Of a stretch of DNA of 64,000 nucleotides, positions 42,648 through 51,448 are shown piece after piece. Position 1 is the first letter of the stretch; each line of letters opens with the position of its first letter. A program made the translations under genes and the position numbers. Under the pieces are notes generated by a model. It saw only the letters and a list, made by a program, of their open reading frames with translations, was not told where the DNA came from and made no database searches. Origin of the DNA: Catalinimonas niigatensis (GTDB lineage: Bacteria > Bacteroidota > Bacteroidia > Cytophagales > Cyclobacteriaceae); NCBI RefSeq assembly GCF_030506285.1, contig NZ_CP119422.1, positions 3,181,001 to 3,245,000 on the forward strand, in the 5' to 3' direction.

Positions 42648-43238
42648 TTATTTAGATAGGGCCAGCGCACCTTTCTGTACAAATTCGTCATAATAATGTT
42701 GCGCACGATCCAAGGCTTCATCCAAATGATCATTGATCAATGTGATATCAAAATCTTTTTCGTAATGTAACTCCTCTTCTGCCTTAGCTATCCGCTGATT
42801 CATACTTTCAGTAGATTCTGTATTTCTTGCAGTAAGCCTTTCTTTCAATTTCTCAATGGATGGTACTTTAACAAAAACAGCCAGTGCCTGATCTCCAAAA
42901 TATTTTTTTAGATTCACACCTCCCTGTACATCTACATCAAAAACTACATGCTTGCCTTGCTGCCAGATACGTTCTATTTCTGATTTGAGAGTGCCATAGT
43001 ATTTTCCTTCGTAAACTTCTTCCCATTCTACAAATGCATTTTCTTCAATACGTGCTCTGAATTCAGAAGGAGTCATAAAATAATAATCCCGACCATCTAC
43101 CTCATTGGGGCGTCGTGATCGGGTACAAGCTGATATTGAAAACCTCAGGTCCGGGTTATGCTCCAGCAAATGTTTTACGATAGTGGTTTTACCTGAACCT
43201 GAAGGGGCTGAAAAGATAAATGCTTTTCCCTGCTGCAT
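42648..43238 (-). CDS. gmk: Guanylate kinase
   Basis: A 196-residue enzyme that converts GMP to GDP with ATP. Walker A is APSGSGKT (11-18); the GMP-binding signature is TRSRRPNEVDGRDYYF, followed by FVEWEEVYEGKYYGT. Length and motifs are normal. Its ATG overlaps the stop of the 83-residue gene by one base (TAATG), so its translation may be coupled to a gene linked to an ECF sigma factor. Confidence 0.95.
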   Translation of the reverse strand: MQQGKAFIFSAPSGSGKTTIVKHLLEHNPDLRFSISACTRSRRPNEVDGRDYYFMTPSEFRARIEENAFVEWEEVYEGKYYGTLKSEIERIWQQGKHVVFDVDVQGGVNLKKYFGDQALAVFVKVPSIEKLKERLTARNTESTESMNQRIAKAEEELHYEKDFDITLINDHLDEALDRAQHYYDEFVQKGALALSK

Positions 43239-43489
43239 TAAGAGGCCTGTTTTATACGATTTCTTATGCTTATAAGTAATTCTTCCGGAGCTGGCAGGCT
43301 ACCTAACTTTTGTTTGATAGCCAATTTGAAAGCTGTTTCTTTTTCATAACATTCCAGAACCTCAGGCCAGTGCTTTGAATGCTGATGGAAAAAATCCGTA
43401 TCATCTGAAGTAGCTTCGCGATCCAACACCAACGGTAGAAGCTCCATGCAACGCTTGTACTCTGGACTTTCTCTAGATAAGGTCTCCAT
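43238..43489 (-). CDS. Small protein, possible degenerate anti-sigma factor
   Basis: An 83-residue soluble helical protein directly downstream of an ECF sigma gene (53 bases) and overlapping gmk by one base. The layout resembles RsrA-like zinc anti-sigma proteins: an N-terminal helix with a conserved Cys, a middle H-rich segment (FHQHSKHWPEVLEC) and the tail LPAPEELLISIRNRI, like the VPxDL-rich end of that family. The exact H-x3-C-x2-C zinc motif is absent: one His and one Cys are six residues apart. Anti-sigma function is inferred from context and shape. Confidence 0.5.
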   Translation of the reverse strand: METLSRESPEYKRCMELLPLVLDREATSDDTDFFHQHSKHWPEVLECYEKETAFKLAIKQKLGSLPAPEELLISIRNRIKQAS

Positions 43490-43542
43490 ATTTGCAAGGT
43501 TAAAAATTATAAATTTCAGGTTGTAACTGATAAAAAATAGAA

Positions 43543-44205
43543 TTAGTAGCCCATAGAGTCAGCATAAGTTTTTAGCTTCTCCTTCAAAAGGTTTCTGGCT
43601 CTGTGCAATCTTGATCGCACTGTACCTATGGGTATATCTAAAATCTTGGCCATCTCTTCGTATGTAAATCCTTCCAGATCACAAAGAATGATCACCGTTC
43701 TAAAATCTACCGCCAGTGAATTAAGTGCTGTAGATACTTCGTCTCCGATCATATCCTGCACAGATTCTACCCGCAGATCTGTGGTAATGCTTTCATCAAC
43801 TCCTTCCGAATTGTAGTAAGTCTCTACCTCCTGATAGTCAACTTTAGAAGGTTGCTTACTCTTTTTTCTGAAATCATTAATGAAGCTGTTTTTTAAAATC
43901 CGAAACAACCATGCCTTGGCGTTAGTTCCGCGTTGAAACGAATCAATAAAGCGGAAAGCTTTGAGATAGGTTTCCTGCACAAGGTCTTTGGCATCGTCTT
44001 CATCATAAGTAAGGCGATACGCAAAATTGTACATAGAGTCTATTTGAGGCAGAAATTCATTGTCAAAAATTTCAACTTTTTCCCGCTCACTATATTTTGG
44101 ACGTTGATCTTCGGAATTCTGTACATCCTCTTGCTGCATTTCTGCATCAGAATCTTGTGCTATATTTTCCTGATCGTTTTTTTTATATTCTTTATTATCA
44201 GCCAT
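43543..44205 (-). CDS. ECF RNA polymerase sigma factor
   Basis: Sigma-70 family ECF factor of about 220 residues. An acidic, low-complexity N-terminal tail of about 45 residues precedes region 2 (FAYRLTYDEDDAKDLVQETYLKAF, cut here to its usual core DLVQETYLKAF) and region 4 (GFTYEEMAKILDIPIGTVRSRLHRAR core). The linker carries an acidic ESITTDLRVESVQDM stretch. The ATG at 44205 is chosen over a TTG at 44238 as the usual start. The small gene after it may encode its regulator. Targets cannot be told. Confidence 0.9.
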   Translation of the reverse strand: MADNKEYKKNDQENIAQDSDAEMQQEDVQNSEDQRPKYSEREKVEIFDNEFLPQIDSMYNFAYRLTYDEDDAKDLVQETYLKAFRFIDSFQRGTNAKAWLFRILKNSFINDFRKKSKQPSKVDYQEVETYYNSEGVDESITTDLRVESVQDMIGDEVSTALNSLAVDFRTVIILCDLEGFTYEEMAKILDIPIGTVRSRLHRARNLLKEKLKTYADSMGY

Positions 44206-44288
44206 AATGCTAATTGTTTTTTTCTTTATCAATTTCAACGGGCAGCAGTAGACAATTAGTATCCATTTGTACCACCCCTCTTTATATT

Positions 44289-44313
44289 TAACTTTTGTAA
44301 ATAGATAAAGTTA
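44289..44313. repeat. Inverted repeat between divergent sigma and DUF4293 genes
   Basis: TAACTTT and AAAGTTA flank an 11-base spacer in the 193-base divergent gap between the ECF sigma gene and the DUF4293 gene. It could be an operator or part of promoters; no exact consensus promoter is seen in this gap. Confidence 0.3.
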
Positions 44314-44398
44314 TAGCAAATCTTAATATCTTCGTTCCGACTTGCATAGTCTATATATTTACGTAAAAATTGCACATTGATATCGAATTAGCAAAGTT

Positions 44399-44887
44399 AT
44401 GTTACAAAGAGTACAATCAATTTTTCTTCTGGGTGTAGGGATATGTATGGGTTTGATGCTGATATTTGACATATGGCAGGAAACCAATCTGGAAGAGGGA
44501 GAGCAGGCAGTATTAAATGCTTATTATCTTACCGTTGCTGAAGCTTCCGAAGGAGGAGAAACCCAGATTACGACACAAGAAGGTTCATGGATCATTGCCA
44601 TACTTGCCATACTTGCTACCATGACCGCCTTCTATGAAATTTTTAGGTATGATAACCGACTTACACAAATTAAAATGGGCGCTCTAAATAGCCTCTTTAT
44701 GGGTGGTGCGTTGGGTTGCTCCGTCTGGTATAGCTTTGAAGGTGAAAAGATTGTAGACGAAGCCACACGTGGTAGCTATGATATAGGATTCATACTTCCT
44801 TGTATTGCGCTTTTACTCAATGTCATGGCCAACCGTTTTATACGTCGAGATGAGAAACTGGTACGTTCGGTAGATCGGCTCAGATAA
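44399..44887 (+). CDS. DUF4293 membrane protein
   Basis: A 162-residue inner-membrane protein with four hydrophobic helices (about 5-24, 62-82, 93-112 and 126-146). It starts MLQRVQSIFLLGV and has LCCxVNRFIRRDEKLVRSxDRLR-like wording at the end (ANRFIRRDEKLVRSVDRLR), both typical of the Bacteroidota-specific DUF4293 family. Function unknown. It is often near essential genes in this phylum. It stands divergent from the ECF sigma gene. Confidence 0.85.
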   Translation: MLQRVQSIFLLGVGICMGLMLIFDIWQETNLEEGEQAVLNAYYLTVAEASEGGETQITTQEGSWIIAILAILATMTAFYEIFRYDNRLTQIKMGALNSLFMGGALGCSVWYSFEGEKIVDEATRGSYDIGFILPCIALLLNVMANRFIRRDEKLVRSVDRLR

Positions 44888-44943
44888 GTTTTTTTATAGT
44901 CAGGTCATACACGCTCGTTGAAGAAGAGATTTTTCCACAGCAT

Positions 44944-45720
44944 CTAACTCTCTAGCCACATCCTAAAAGATTTGGCTTTGCCTTTACTCACAATGATTTC
45001 CCCTGGTGGCACAGGCCTTATTTGCAATTTGTATCTGCTGCTAAAGTAGTTATGGATCTGCTCTATAGCTTCCAGATGAAGAATATATTGGCGGTTGATG
45101 CGAAAAAATTTAGCAGGAGAAAGCATTTGTTCTAATTGCTCCAGTGTATAGTCTAAGACGTATTTTCTACCTTCGTAGGTATACAAAAATACCAGCTCAT
45201 TTTCAGTATAAAAGTAAGCAATCTCATCCTCATTCAGCGGTAGCAACTGTTCTCCTTTTTTGACCAGAAAGCGCTTTTTATGCTGCCTTCCGGTATGTTG
45301 CAGATTGTCTAATAGCTGTTCTAATTTGTATATGTGGTCTGTTTCCGAAAATTCCTGCTTCCACTGGGTGTATTTTTGAATAGCCTGACTAAGTTCGCTA
45401 AGCTTGACGGGTTTTAGCAGATAGTCTATGCTTTTGACTTTAAAAGCTTTGATGGCATATTCATCATAGGAGGTAGTAAACACAATAGGTGCTTTGACTA
45501 GGGTATTCTCATAAATTTCAAAGCTCAACCCATCCGAAAGCTGGATATCTGACAGGATAAGGTCGGGAGCAGGATTTTGGTCAAACCATTTGATCGCTGA
45601 CTCTACACTGTCCAGCACCTCTACCACTTCAGTAGATTCCGGTAACTCCTGCAGTAATCTTTGAAGTCTTTCGGCTGCCGGATACTCATCTTCTATAATC
45701 AGGATATTCATAAGCTGCAT
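44944..45720 (-). CDS. LytTR-family response regulator
   Basis: A 258-residue response regulator. The receiver domain has IEDEYPAA (acidic pocket), phospho-acceptor Asp in LILSDIQL (near residue 58), and the Lys in YLLKPVKLSEL. The C-terminal LytTR DNA-binding domain (about 150-258) has RFLVKKGEQLLPL and FFRINRQYILHLEAI. ATGs at 45720 and 45711 are both possible; the second gives the usual MNILIIEDE. It follows the kinase gene by 1 base and should be its partner. Confidence 0.9.
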   Translation of the reverse strand: MQLMNILIIEDEYPAAERLQRLLQELPESTEVVEVLDSVESAIKWFDQNPAPDLILSDIQLSDGLSFEIYENTLVKAPIVFTTSYDEYAIKAFKVKSIDYLLKPVKLSELSQAIQKYTQWKQEFSETDHIYKLEQLLDNLQHTGRQHKKRFLVKKGEQLLPLNEDEIAYFYTENELVFLYTYEGRKYVLDYTLEQLEQMLSPAKFFRINRQYILHLEAIEQIHNYFSSRYKLQIRPVPPGEIIVSKGKAKSFRMWLES

Positions 45721-45721
45721 A

Positions 45722-46729
45722 TCAGGAAGCTATTAAAGGCAGGCGGACAGAAAACAAATCGGCAGTGCTGCTGATTTCCACCTGCTTGGCAGTCAGAAGC
45801 GCATAGCGATTGACAATATTTTCCAGGCCGGTCTTGGTAGATTTTTCCAGTATATTCTTCTTCTGAATATTGTTTTCCACCACAACATAGCCGTGCCGGT
45901 CTACCGCAATGCTGAGCGTAAGGGGTTTGTCTTTGGAAATGATGTTATGCTTGAGGGCATTTTCTACCAATATCTGCAAACTCAAGGGGGCTACACGCTG
46001 TTCCATACTTTCTTCCGGTATATCATTTTGCACCAGCAAATTGTCACGGTAACGTGTTTTATTGAGGTAAATATAAGCATGCACAAACTCCAGTTCTTCT
46101 CTCAGGCTCACGGTTTCCTTTTGTTTGCTGAGTAATACATAGCGATACACATCCGAAAGCTGCTCCAGATAATGCTGCGCATCTTTATTCTGAGGATCAA
46201 TCAGAGCCGACAGCGTATTAAGGCTATTGAAGAGGAAATGCGGGTCAACCTGGCTTTTTAGTACTTCGAATTGTGAACGTATATTTTCTTTAGCCAGAGA
46301 TTCTGAACGCTGAAAGTTCTTTTTCCATTCTTCAAAAAAATAAGCTCCTTCATAAATAGAAAGGATAATAATGGTAGGAATTAAATTAGAGAGAGCCATC
46401 AGATGCCACTCTCCGGGATGACATACAGGTATATCAAACTGGGCAAAGACATAGGCTATCAACAAGGTAACGGCAAAAGTATATCCAATACCAATAGGGA
46501 TCTGGATCATCAGACGGCGGGCAGTCTGCTCATTGTATGGATATAGCTTGCGCATTTTCATTACAATCGTTCGGTTTCCTTCCCACAAAGTGAAAGTGAA
46601 TGAAAAGGCAACAAGGAGTTCTCGCAAAACTACCTGCCAGCTGGTAAGTAGAGGGTAATCATACAATAACATGAAAAATATGCTCAAGAGGGGAATACCT
46701 ATTAGCCTGAGCGTTCTTTCTTTCATCAT
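45722..46729 (-). CDS. LytS/YehU-type sensor histidine kinase
   Basis: Sensor kinase of about 335 residues. Four membrane helices occupy the first 150 residues without a large periplasmic domain. The His_kinase domain has the phospho-acceptor in QVDPHFLFNSLNTL, and a HATPase_c domain follows with LVENALKHNI and TGLENIVNRYALL. The ATG at 46729 is used; a TTG at 46756 gives an odd 9-residue extension. It follows the TonB-dependent receptor by 107 bases and overlaps almost the LytTR regulator, so all three may form one unit. The signal is unknown. Confidence 0.89.
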   Translation of the reverse strand: MMKERTLRLIGIPLLSIFFMLLYDYPLLTSWQVVLRELLVAFSFTFTLWEGNRTIVMKMRKLYPYNEQTARRLMIQIPIGIGYTFAVTLLIAYVFAQFDIPVCHPGEWHLMALSNLIPTIIILSIYEGAYFFEEWKKNFQRSESLAKENIRSQFEVLKSQVDPHFLFNSLNTLSALIDPQNKDAQHYLEQLSDVYRYVLLSKQKETVSLREELEFVHAYIYLNKTRYRDNLLVQNDIPEESMEQRVAPLSLQILVENALKHNIISKDKPLTLSIAVDRHGYVVVENNIQKKNILEKSTKTGLENIVNRYALLTAKQVEISSTADLFSVRLPLIAS

Positions 46730-46836
46730 CTTGGTGGAGTATAAGAAGACAGACAACTATTTCGCCTGTCTCCTGTTAAATTTAGCTCTTTTTGATCATT
46801 TCTTTCAACAGTTCGTCTCTTATAAGCTCATTATTT

Positions 46837-49203
46837 TCAAAACAACAGCCTATACTGTGGTACCGGAAAGAAACCAATCTGATATTGGGTCTGCACCTTA
46901 TTGGTTCGGGGATTGTAGGTTCTGGCAAACTCATTTTCGTTATTGGTAATATTTTGTAAATCCACTCCAAACTCATGGGTTGCTTTAGGTGTGTTGATGC
47001 GATAAGATATCTTCAGGTCGGCACGCAGGTAATCGTTGAGCTGTGCAGAAAAGGCCTGGTCTTCTAATAAAACTTCATATCCAAGCGCAGCTGACTGCTC
47101 AAAATCTATCGGAGTAATCTTGTTTCCGCCAGAAGTGGTCATCCTGATATCTATATTCAACGTGTTTTCTTTTCTGCCCATTTTAAATTCTTTGCCACCC
47201 AGCAGGTTGGCAATATATCCGCCATCAAACGCAGTACTGCGCCACAAGCCATCACTACCCTGGTATTCAGATTTGTAGAGGGAGGTGGTAAGTAAAAAGT
47301 AGTATCCCTGGCTATAAAATTTCTCTAATGTCAATTCCACTCCATAATTGCGGCCTATTCCGGCATTGACCAGAAAGTCTTCATCTACCGGTGCAAAGTC
47401 AGATCCGGCATTGAGCATGGAAAATGAACTGGGACTGCTCTCCACCGCTGCATTATTGATATCCTGGTAATATGTTTCCACTTTGAGGCGCAGATCGGGT
47501 CTTAGATTGTTGTTGTATGACAGTACAAAATGATCGCTATGGGTGAACTCCATATCCCGATTGGACTCTAGTACTGTTCCATCTGCCAAGGTGGTCTGTA
47601 TGAAATAAGATTCCAAAGGCTGCATCTGGCTATGTCTGCCATAGCCTACGCCAATGGTCTGGCGCTTGTCCAACGCATACTGCAAACCTGCCCGCGGCCC
47701 TACCGACTGGCTGCCACTGATTTCAAAATCCTGATAATTAATTCCCATATTTAGCGTAAGCCGATCCGAGAAGCGGTGTTGCCATTGAGCATAGACCTGG
47801 GTAAGCAGGCTTTGCCCTTCTGAATTACGCAACGTTCGTTCATCTCCAGGTACCAAACGTAAGTTGAGCAAGTCAAAATCGTATAGATCCAGGATGGTAC
47901 CTGCGGATACAGTATTGCGGGCATTAAACTTTTTGTTAAACATTAGATGTGCTGAATATTTGTTGTTGATGAAATCAGCACTTTCGCTAGGGATAGGAGT
48001 ACGATCTGCAATACTGAGGGAATCGCTACGAAAGTGATCTTCCTGCCGGGAAGCTGCCAGTGAGAGCTTATAATAAGTAGATGAATTGAAATAATACAGA
48101 TGAGAAAGACCTACAATTCCGGTACGGTAGTTCACACGGTTGTCAAAGTTTTCATCTCCATACAGATTATCTGTTGATTCCAGGTCTTCTTCACTACCTA
48201 AAAGGTCTATGCTGCTGAAACCACCTATTCCAAAGAGTGTAAAGCGCCCTGCTTTGGCAGTGGGTACATCTACTTTGAAAGTCAGGTCCTGATATTCGGG
48301 TGTAGCTGCACCGGTACCAAAGTCAATGCCTACTGCCTGAAAAGCACCCAGCGTAGAATAGCGATAATTGGCGACATATGAGGCTTTGGAGTTTTTGGTA
48401 AAAGGACCTTCAGCACCCAGTTCAAAGCCGTTGAATCCTATCTGTCCCAGGTATTCCCGCTTCTCATTATTTCCGCTGCGAAGCTGCAAATCAAATACGC
48501 CGGCCAGTGCATTCCCATATTCAGCCGGGAAAGCAGCGGTCAGAAAATCAGATTTGTCCAGCATGTTGTAGTTGAGCATACTGACCGGCCCACCCGTGGC
48601 ACTCAATGAACCATAGTGGCTGGGGTTGGGAATATTGATACCCTCGAGCCTCCATAGTAAACCACTGGGTGAATTTCCCCGGATCACAATATCATTACGG
48701 TCATCATTATTGGCCGCTACTCCAGCAAAGTTGGCCGCCATACGTGCCGGATCATTTCGGCTACCGGCATAACGACCGGTTTCTTCCAGGTTAAAAGATC
48801 TTGCGCTGACAGAGGTTAGTTCATTGTTGGTACTGGTTTTTTCCGGTGCAGCAGTAATGACGATTTCCTGTCCCAGCAGTATTTTCTCTTCCAGCTTAAA
48901 GTTGAGGATGGCTTCTTTGCCGGAAGTGACTATGATATTGGGAACTGTTTGCTCTTCATAACCCATAAAAGAAATTTTAAGGGTCTGCCTTCCTATAGGC
49001 ACATTGCTAAGTCTGTAGTAACCCTGCTCATCGGTAGATGTGCCGATCAGGGGTGATGAACCTGCTATAACCACATTGACACCCATGAGAGGAAAGTCAG
49101 ATTGTGTGTCTACGATGCGCCCGCGCACAGTTTGAGTAATCTCCTGTGCCCAAACAGAAACAGCAATAAAGCTTATCATTGAAGTAAATATTATCTTTTT
49201 CAT
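46837..49203 (-). CDS. TonB-dependent receptor with carboxypeptidase-regulatory-like domain
   Basis: An outer-membrane receptor of about 788 residues. A signal peptide is 1-20 (ends SVWAQ). A CarboxypepD_reg-like domain follows (VRGRIVDTQSDFPLMGVNV, then GYYRLSNVPIGRQTL), then a plug (NNDDRNDIVIRGNSPSGLLW) and a 22-strand barrel ending in aromatic F (RLLF), a normal terminal Phe. It should take up a ligand with TonB energy. No SusD gene is near, so it is not a SusCD pair. The ATG at 49203 is chosen over a TTG at 49242 because it gives a clean signal peptide. Substrate unknown. Confidence 0.88.
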   Translation of the reverse strand: MKKIIFTSMISFIAVSVWAQEITQTVRGRIVDTQSDFPLMGVNVVIAGSSPLIGTSTDEQGYYRLSNVPIGRQTLKISFMGYEEQTVPNIIVTSGKEAILNFKLEEKILLGQEIVITAAPEKTSTNNELTSVSARSFNLEETGRYAGSRNDPARMAANFAGVAANNDDRNDIVIRGNSPSGLLWRLEGINIPNPSHYGSLSATGGPVSMLNYNMLDKSDFLTAAFPAEYGNALAGVFDLQLRSGNNEKREYLGQIGFNGFELGAEGPFTKNSKASYVANYRYSTLGAFQAVGIDFGTGAATPEYQDLTFKVDVPTAKAGRFTLFGIGGFSSIDLLGSEEDLESTDNLYGDENFDNRVNYRTGIVGLSHLYYFNSSTYYKLSLAASRQEDHFRSDSLSIADRTPIPSESADFINNKYSAHLMFNKKFNARNTVSAGTILDLYDFDLLNLRLVPGDERTLRNSEGQSLLTQVYAQWQHRFSDRLTLNMGINYQDFEISGSQSVGPRAGLQYALDKRQTIGVGYGRHSQMQPLESYFIQTTLADGTVLESNRDMEFTHSDHFVLSYNNNLRPDLRLKVETYYQDINNAAVESSPSSFSMLNAGSDFAPVDEDFLVNAGIGRNYGVELTLEKFYSQGYYFLLTTSLYKSEYQGSDGLWRSTAFDGGYIANLLGGKEFKMGRKENTLNIDIRMTTSGGNKITPIDFEQSAALGYEVLLEDQAFSAQLNDYLRADLKISYRINTPKATHEFGVDLQNITNNENEFARTYNPRTNKVQTQYQIGFFPVPQYRLLF

Positions 49204-49322
49204 GAAGCATTTGGTTAGATAGTTCCGAATTCTACTATCCAAATTTGCATCAATACCTGCTGATAAATTTTTTTTTCAGGGTGAACGGGAAGAATATGAG
49301 GATGAGCGGAAAAAAGTGATAG

Positions 49323-49360
49323 GCTGACAGGATTCTCATATTGTCTGACAAGCTGTCAGC
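49323..49360. promoter_or_regulatory. Inverted-repeat array upstream of htpG
   Basis: GCTGACAG (49323-49330) and CTGTCAGC (49353-49360) form a perfect 8-base inverted repeat. Inside lies TTGTC-T-GACAA (49341-49351), and CTGACA (49345-49350) pairs with TGTCAG (49354-49359) across 3 bases. The core TGACA/TGTCA thus occurs at least four times in 38 bases, about 90-130 bases before the htpG ATG. It looks like a multi-site operator or a heat-shock element; it is not CIRCE. Confidence 0.5.
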
Positions 49361-49450
49361 AGAATTGGACATCCTAAGTCATTTTAGGGATATGGAACAA
49401 AGTTTGAAACCTCGCTAGTAAAAAACTTAACATCTAAAGCCACAAAAAAT

Positions 49451-51274
49451 ATGGTAGAAGAAAAAGGTACAATATCGATTAATACCGAGAATATATTTCC
49501 CATCATCAAGAAGTATCTGTACTCGGATCATGAAATTTTCCTGCGTGAGTTGGTTTCCAACGCAGTAGATGCCACCCAGAAACTACGCCGTCTGGCTTCT
49601 ATGGGTGAGTACAAGCAAGACCTGGGCGAGCAGAAAATTAAAGTTTCTATCAACAAGAAGCAGAAGACCATTACCATCAGTGATCGGGGAATCGGTATGA
49701 CTGCAGAAGAGGTCAAAAAGTATATTAACCAGATTGCGTTCTCTGGAGCCACTGAGTTTGTTGAAAAGTACAAAGACAAAGGAGAAGACAAACAGATTAT
49801 CGGTCACTTCGGACTAGGATTTTATTCATCTTTCATGGTAGCCGATAAGGTGGAGATTTTTACCAAATCTTATCAGGAAGGCACTGAAGGCGTGCGCTGG
49901 ATTTGTGATGGAAGTACGGAATTTGAAATAGAGCCTACTGACAAAAAGGACAATGGTACTGACGTTGTATTGCACATCAACAAAGATTCAAAGGAGTTTT
50001 TAGAGAATTCCCGCTTACAAAACATCCTGGATAAATACTGCAAATTTTTGCCGGTAGAGATTGAGTTTGATGAAAAGGTCATCAACAATCCTGAGCCCAT
50101 CTGGACCAAAGCTCCTGCTGATCTTAATGACGAAGATTACCTCAAGTTCTACAAAGAGCTTTATCCCTTTGCCGAAGATCCACTTTTCTGGATTCACCTT
50201 AATGTGGATTATCCTTTCAACCTGACAGGTATTCTGTACTTCCCTAAGATCAAAAATGAGATGGAGCTGAATCGTAATAAAATTCAGTTGTACTCTCGCC
50301 AGGTGTTCATTACCGATGAAGTAAAAGATGTCGTTCCCGAGTTTTTGATGCTATTGCACGGTGTTATTGACTCACCTGATATTCCGCTCAACGTATCGCG
50401 TAGCTATCTACAGTCGGACAGCAATGTGAAGAAAATCAATGCTCACATCACTAAAAAGGTAGCCGATAAACTGCAGGAACTATTCAAGAAGGATCGTAAG
50501 GCTTATGAGGAAAAGTTTGACAACATCGGCCTCTTTGTCAAATACGGCATGATCTCCGAAGATAAATTCTATGACAAAGCAGTGAAGTTTGCGCTCCTCA
50601 AGAATACTGATGGAGTGTTTTGTACCCTGGATGAATACCGCGAAAAAGTAGCCCTTAACCAAACGGATAAAAATGGCAGTATCACTTATCTCTACACCAA
50701 TAACAAAGAGAAGCAACATGCCTTTATAGAGTCAGCCAAAAACAAGTCTTACGATGTATTAGAGCTGGATGGTCCGCTGGACAACCACTTCATCAATATG
50801 CTGGAGCAGAAGCTAGAGAAAACTACGATGAAGCGAGTAGATGCCGATACTGCCGACAAACTGGTAGAAAAAGACGAGAAGATAGAAAGTGTACTTTCTG
50901 AAAAAGAGCAGGAAACTGTAAAAAGTATTTTTGAGAAAGCTATCAACAATCAGGCAATGACCGTAACAGTAGAGTCTATGTCACCCGACGAACTACCGGT
51001 AGTAATTACGCTGCCTGAGTTTATGCGCCGGATGAAAGACATGGCAGCGATGGGTGGCGGTATGGCCATGATGGGCAATATGCCTGACCAGTATTCTGTG
51101 GCTGTAAATGCCAATCATCCACTGGTGGACAAAATACTTAAGGCTGAAAGTGAGGAAAAGAAAGAGCAAATTGCCAAGCAGGCTGTGGATCTAGCCAAAC
51201 TTTCACAGAATATGCTGAGTGGTGCAGAGTTGACTCACTTTATCAAGCGTAGCTTACATGTAATGGCTGAGTAA
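49451..51274 (+). CDS. htpG: Molecular chaperone HtpG (Hsp90)
   Basis: A 607-residue Hsp90. The GHKL ATPase domain has FLRELVSNAVDA, ISDRGIGMT and GHFGLGFYSSFMVADKV; the middle domain has LNVSRSYLQSDSNVKKI with the catalytic Arg; the C-terminal domain (about 480-607) lets the protein dimerise. It includes the Met- and Gly-rich MKDMAAMGGGMAMMGNMP (about 530-547), which is seen in Bacteroidota HtpG proteins. It ends at a strong terminator. Upstream lies the inverted-repeat array, so heat-shock control is likely. Confidence 0.96.
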   Translation: MVEEKGTISINTENIFPIIKKYLYSDHEIFLRELVSNAVDATQKLRRLASMGEYKQDLGEQKIKVSINKKQKTITISDRGIGMTAEEVKKYINQIAFSGATEFVEKYKDKGEDKQIIGHFGLGFYSSFMVADKVEIFTKSYQEGTEGVRWICDGSTEFEIEPTDKKDNGTDVVLHINKDSKEFLENSRLQNILDKYCKFLPVEIEFDEKVINNPEPIWTKAPADLNDEDYLKFYKELYPFAEDPLFWIHLNVDYPFNLTGILYFPKIKNEMELNRNKIQLYSRQVFITDEVKDVVPEFLMLLHGVIDSPDIPLNVSRSYLQSDSNVKKINAHITKKVADKLQELFKKDRKAYEEKFDNIGLFVKYGMISEDKFYDKAVKFALLKNTDGVFCTLDEYREKVALNQTDKNGSITYLYTNNKEKQHAFIESAKNKSYDVLELDGPLDNHFINMLEQKLEKTTMKRVDADTADKLVEKDEKIESVLSEKEQETVKSIFEKAINNQAMTVTVESMSPDELPVVITLPEFMRRMKDMAAMGGGMAMMGNMPDQYSVAVNANHPLVDKILKAESEEKKEQIAKQAVDLAKLSQNMLSGAELTHFIKRSLHVMAE

Positions 51275-51298
51275 CTTCAGCAAAGCTAATAGTGATAC

Positions 51299-51331
51299 AA
51301 AGAAGCCTTCCTTATCGGTAGGCTTCTTTTG
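51299..51331 (+). terminator. Rho-independent terminator after htpG
   Basis: AAAGAAGCCT and AGGCTTCTTT form a 10-base-pair stem with an 11-base loop, followed by TTGTTT. It starts 25 bases after the htpG stop codon. Confidence 0.85.
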
Positions 51332-51448
51332 TTTAAAAACAGGAAAAATGGTGATGAATTCTTTGTACAAAAAGAGAAACATAAACTCGGTATAGCTGTT
51401 TCAGTGAGTAGCATAAAAGTATTTTTTAACCTATAAATATATATTGTC

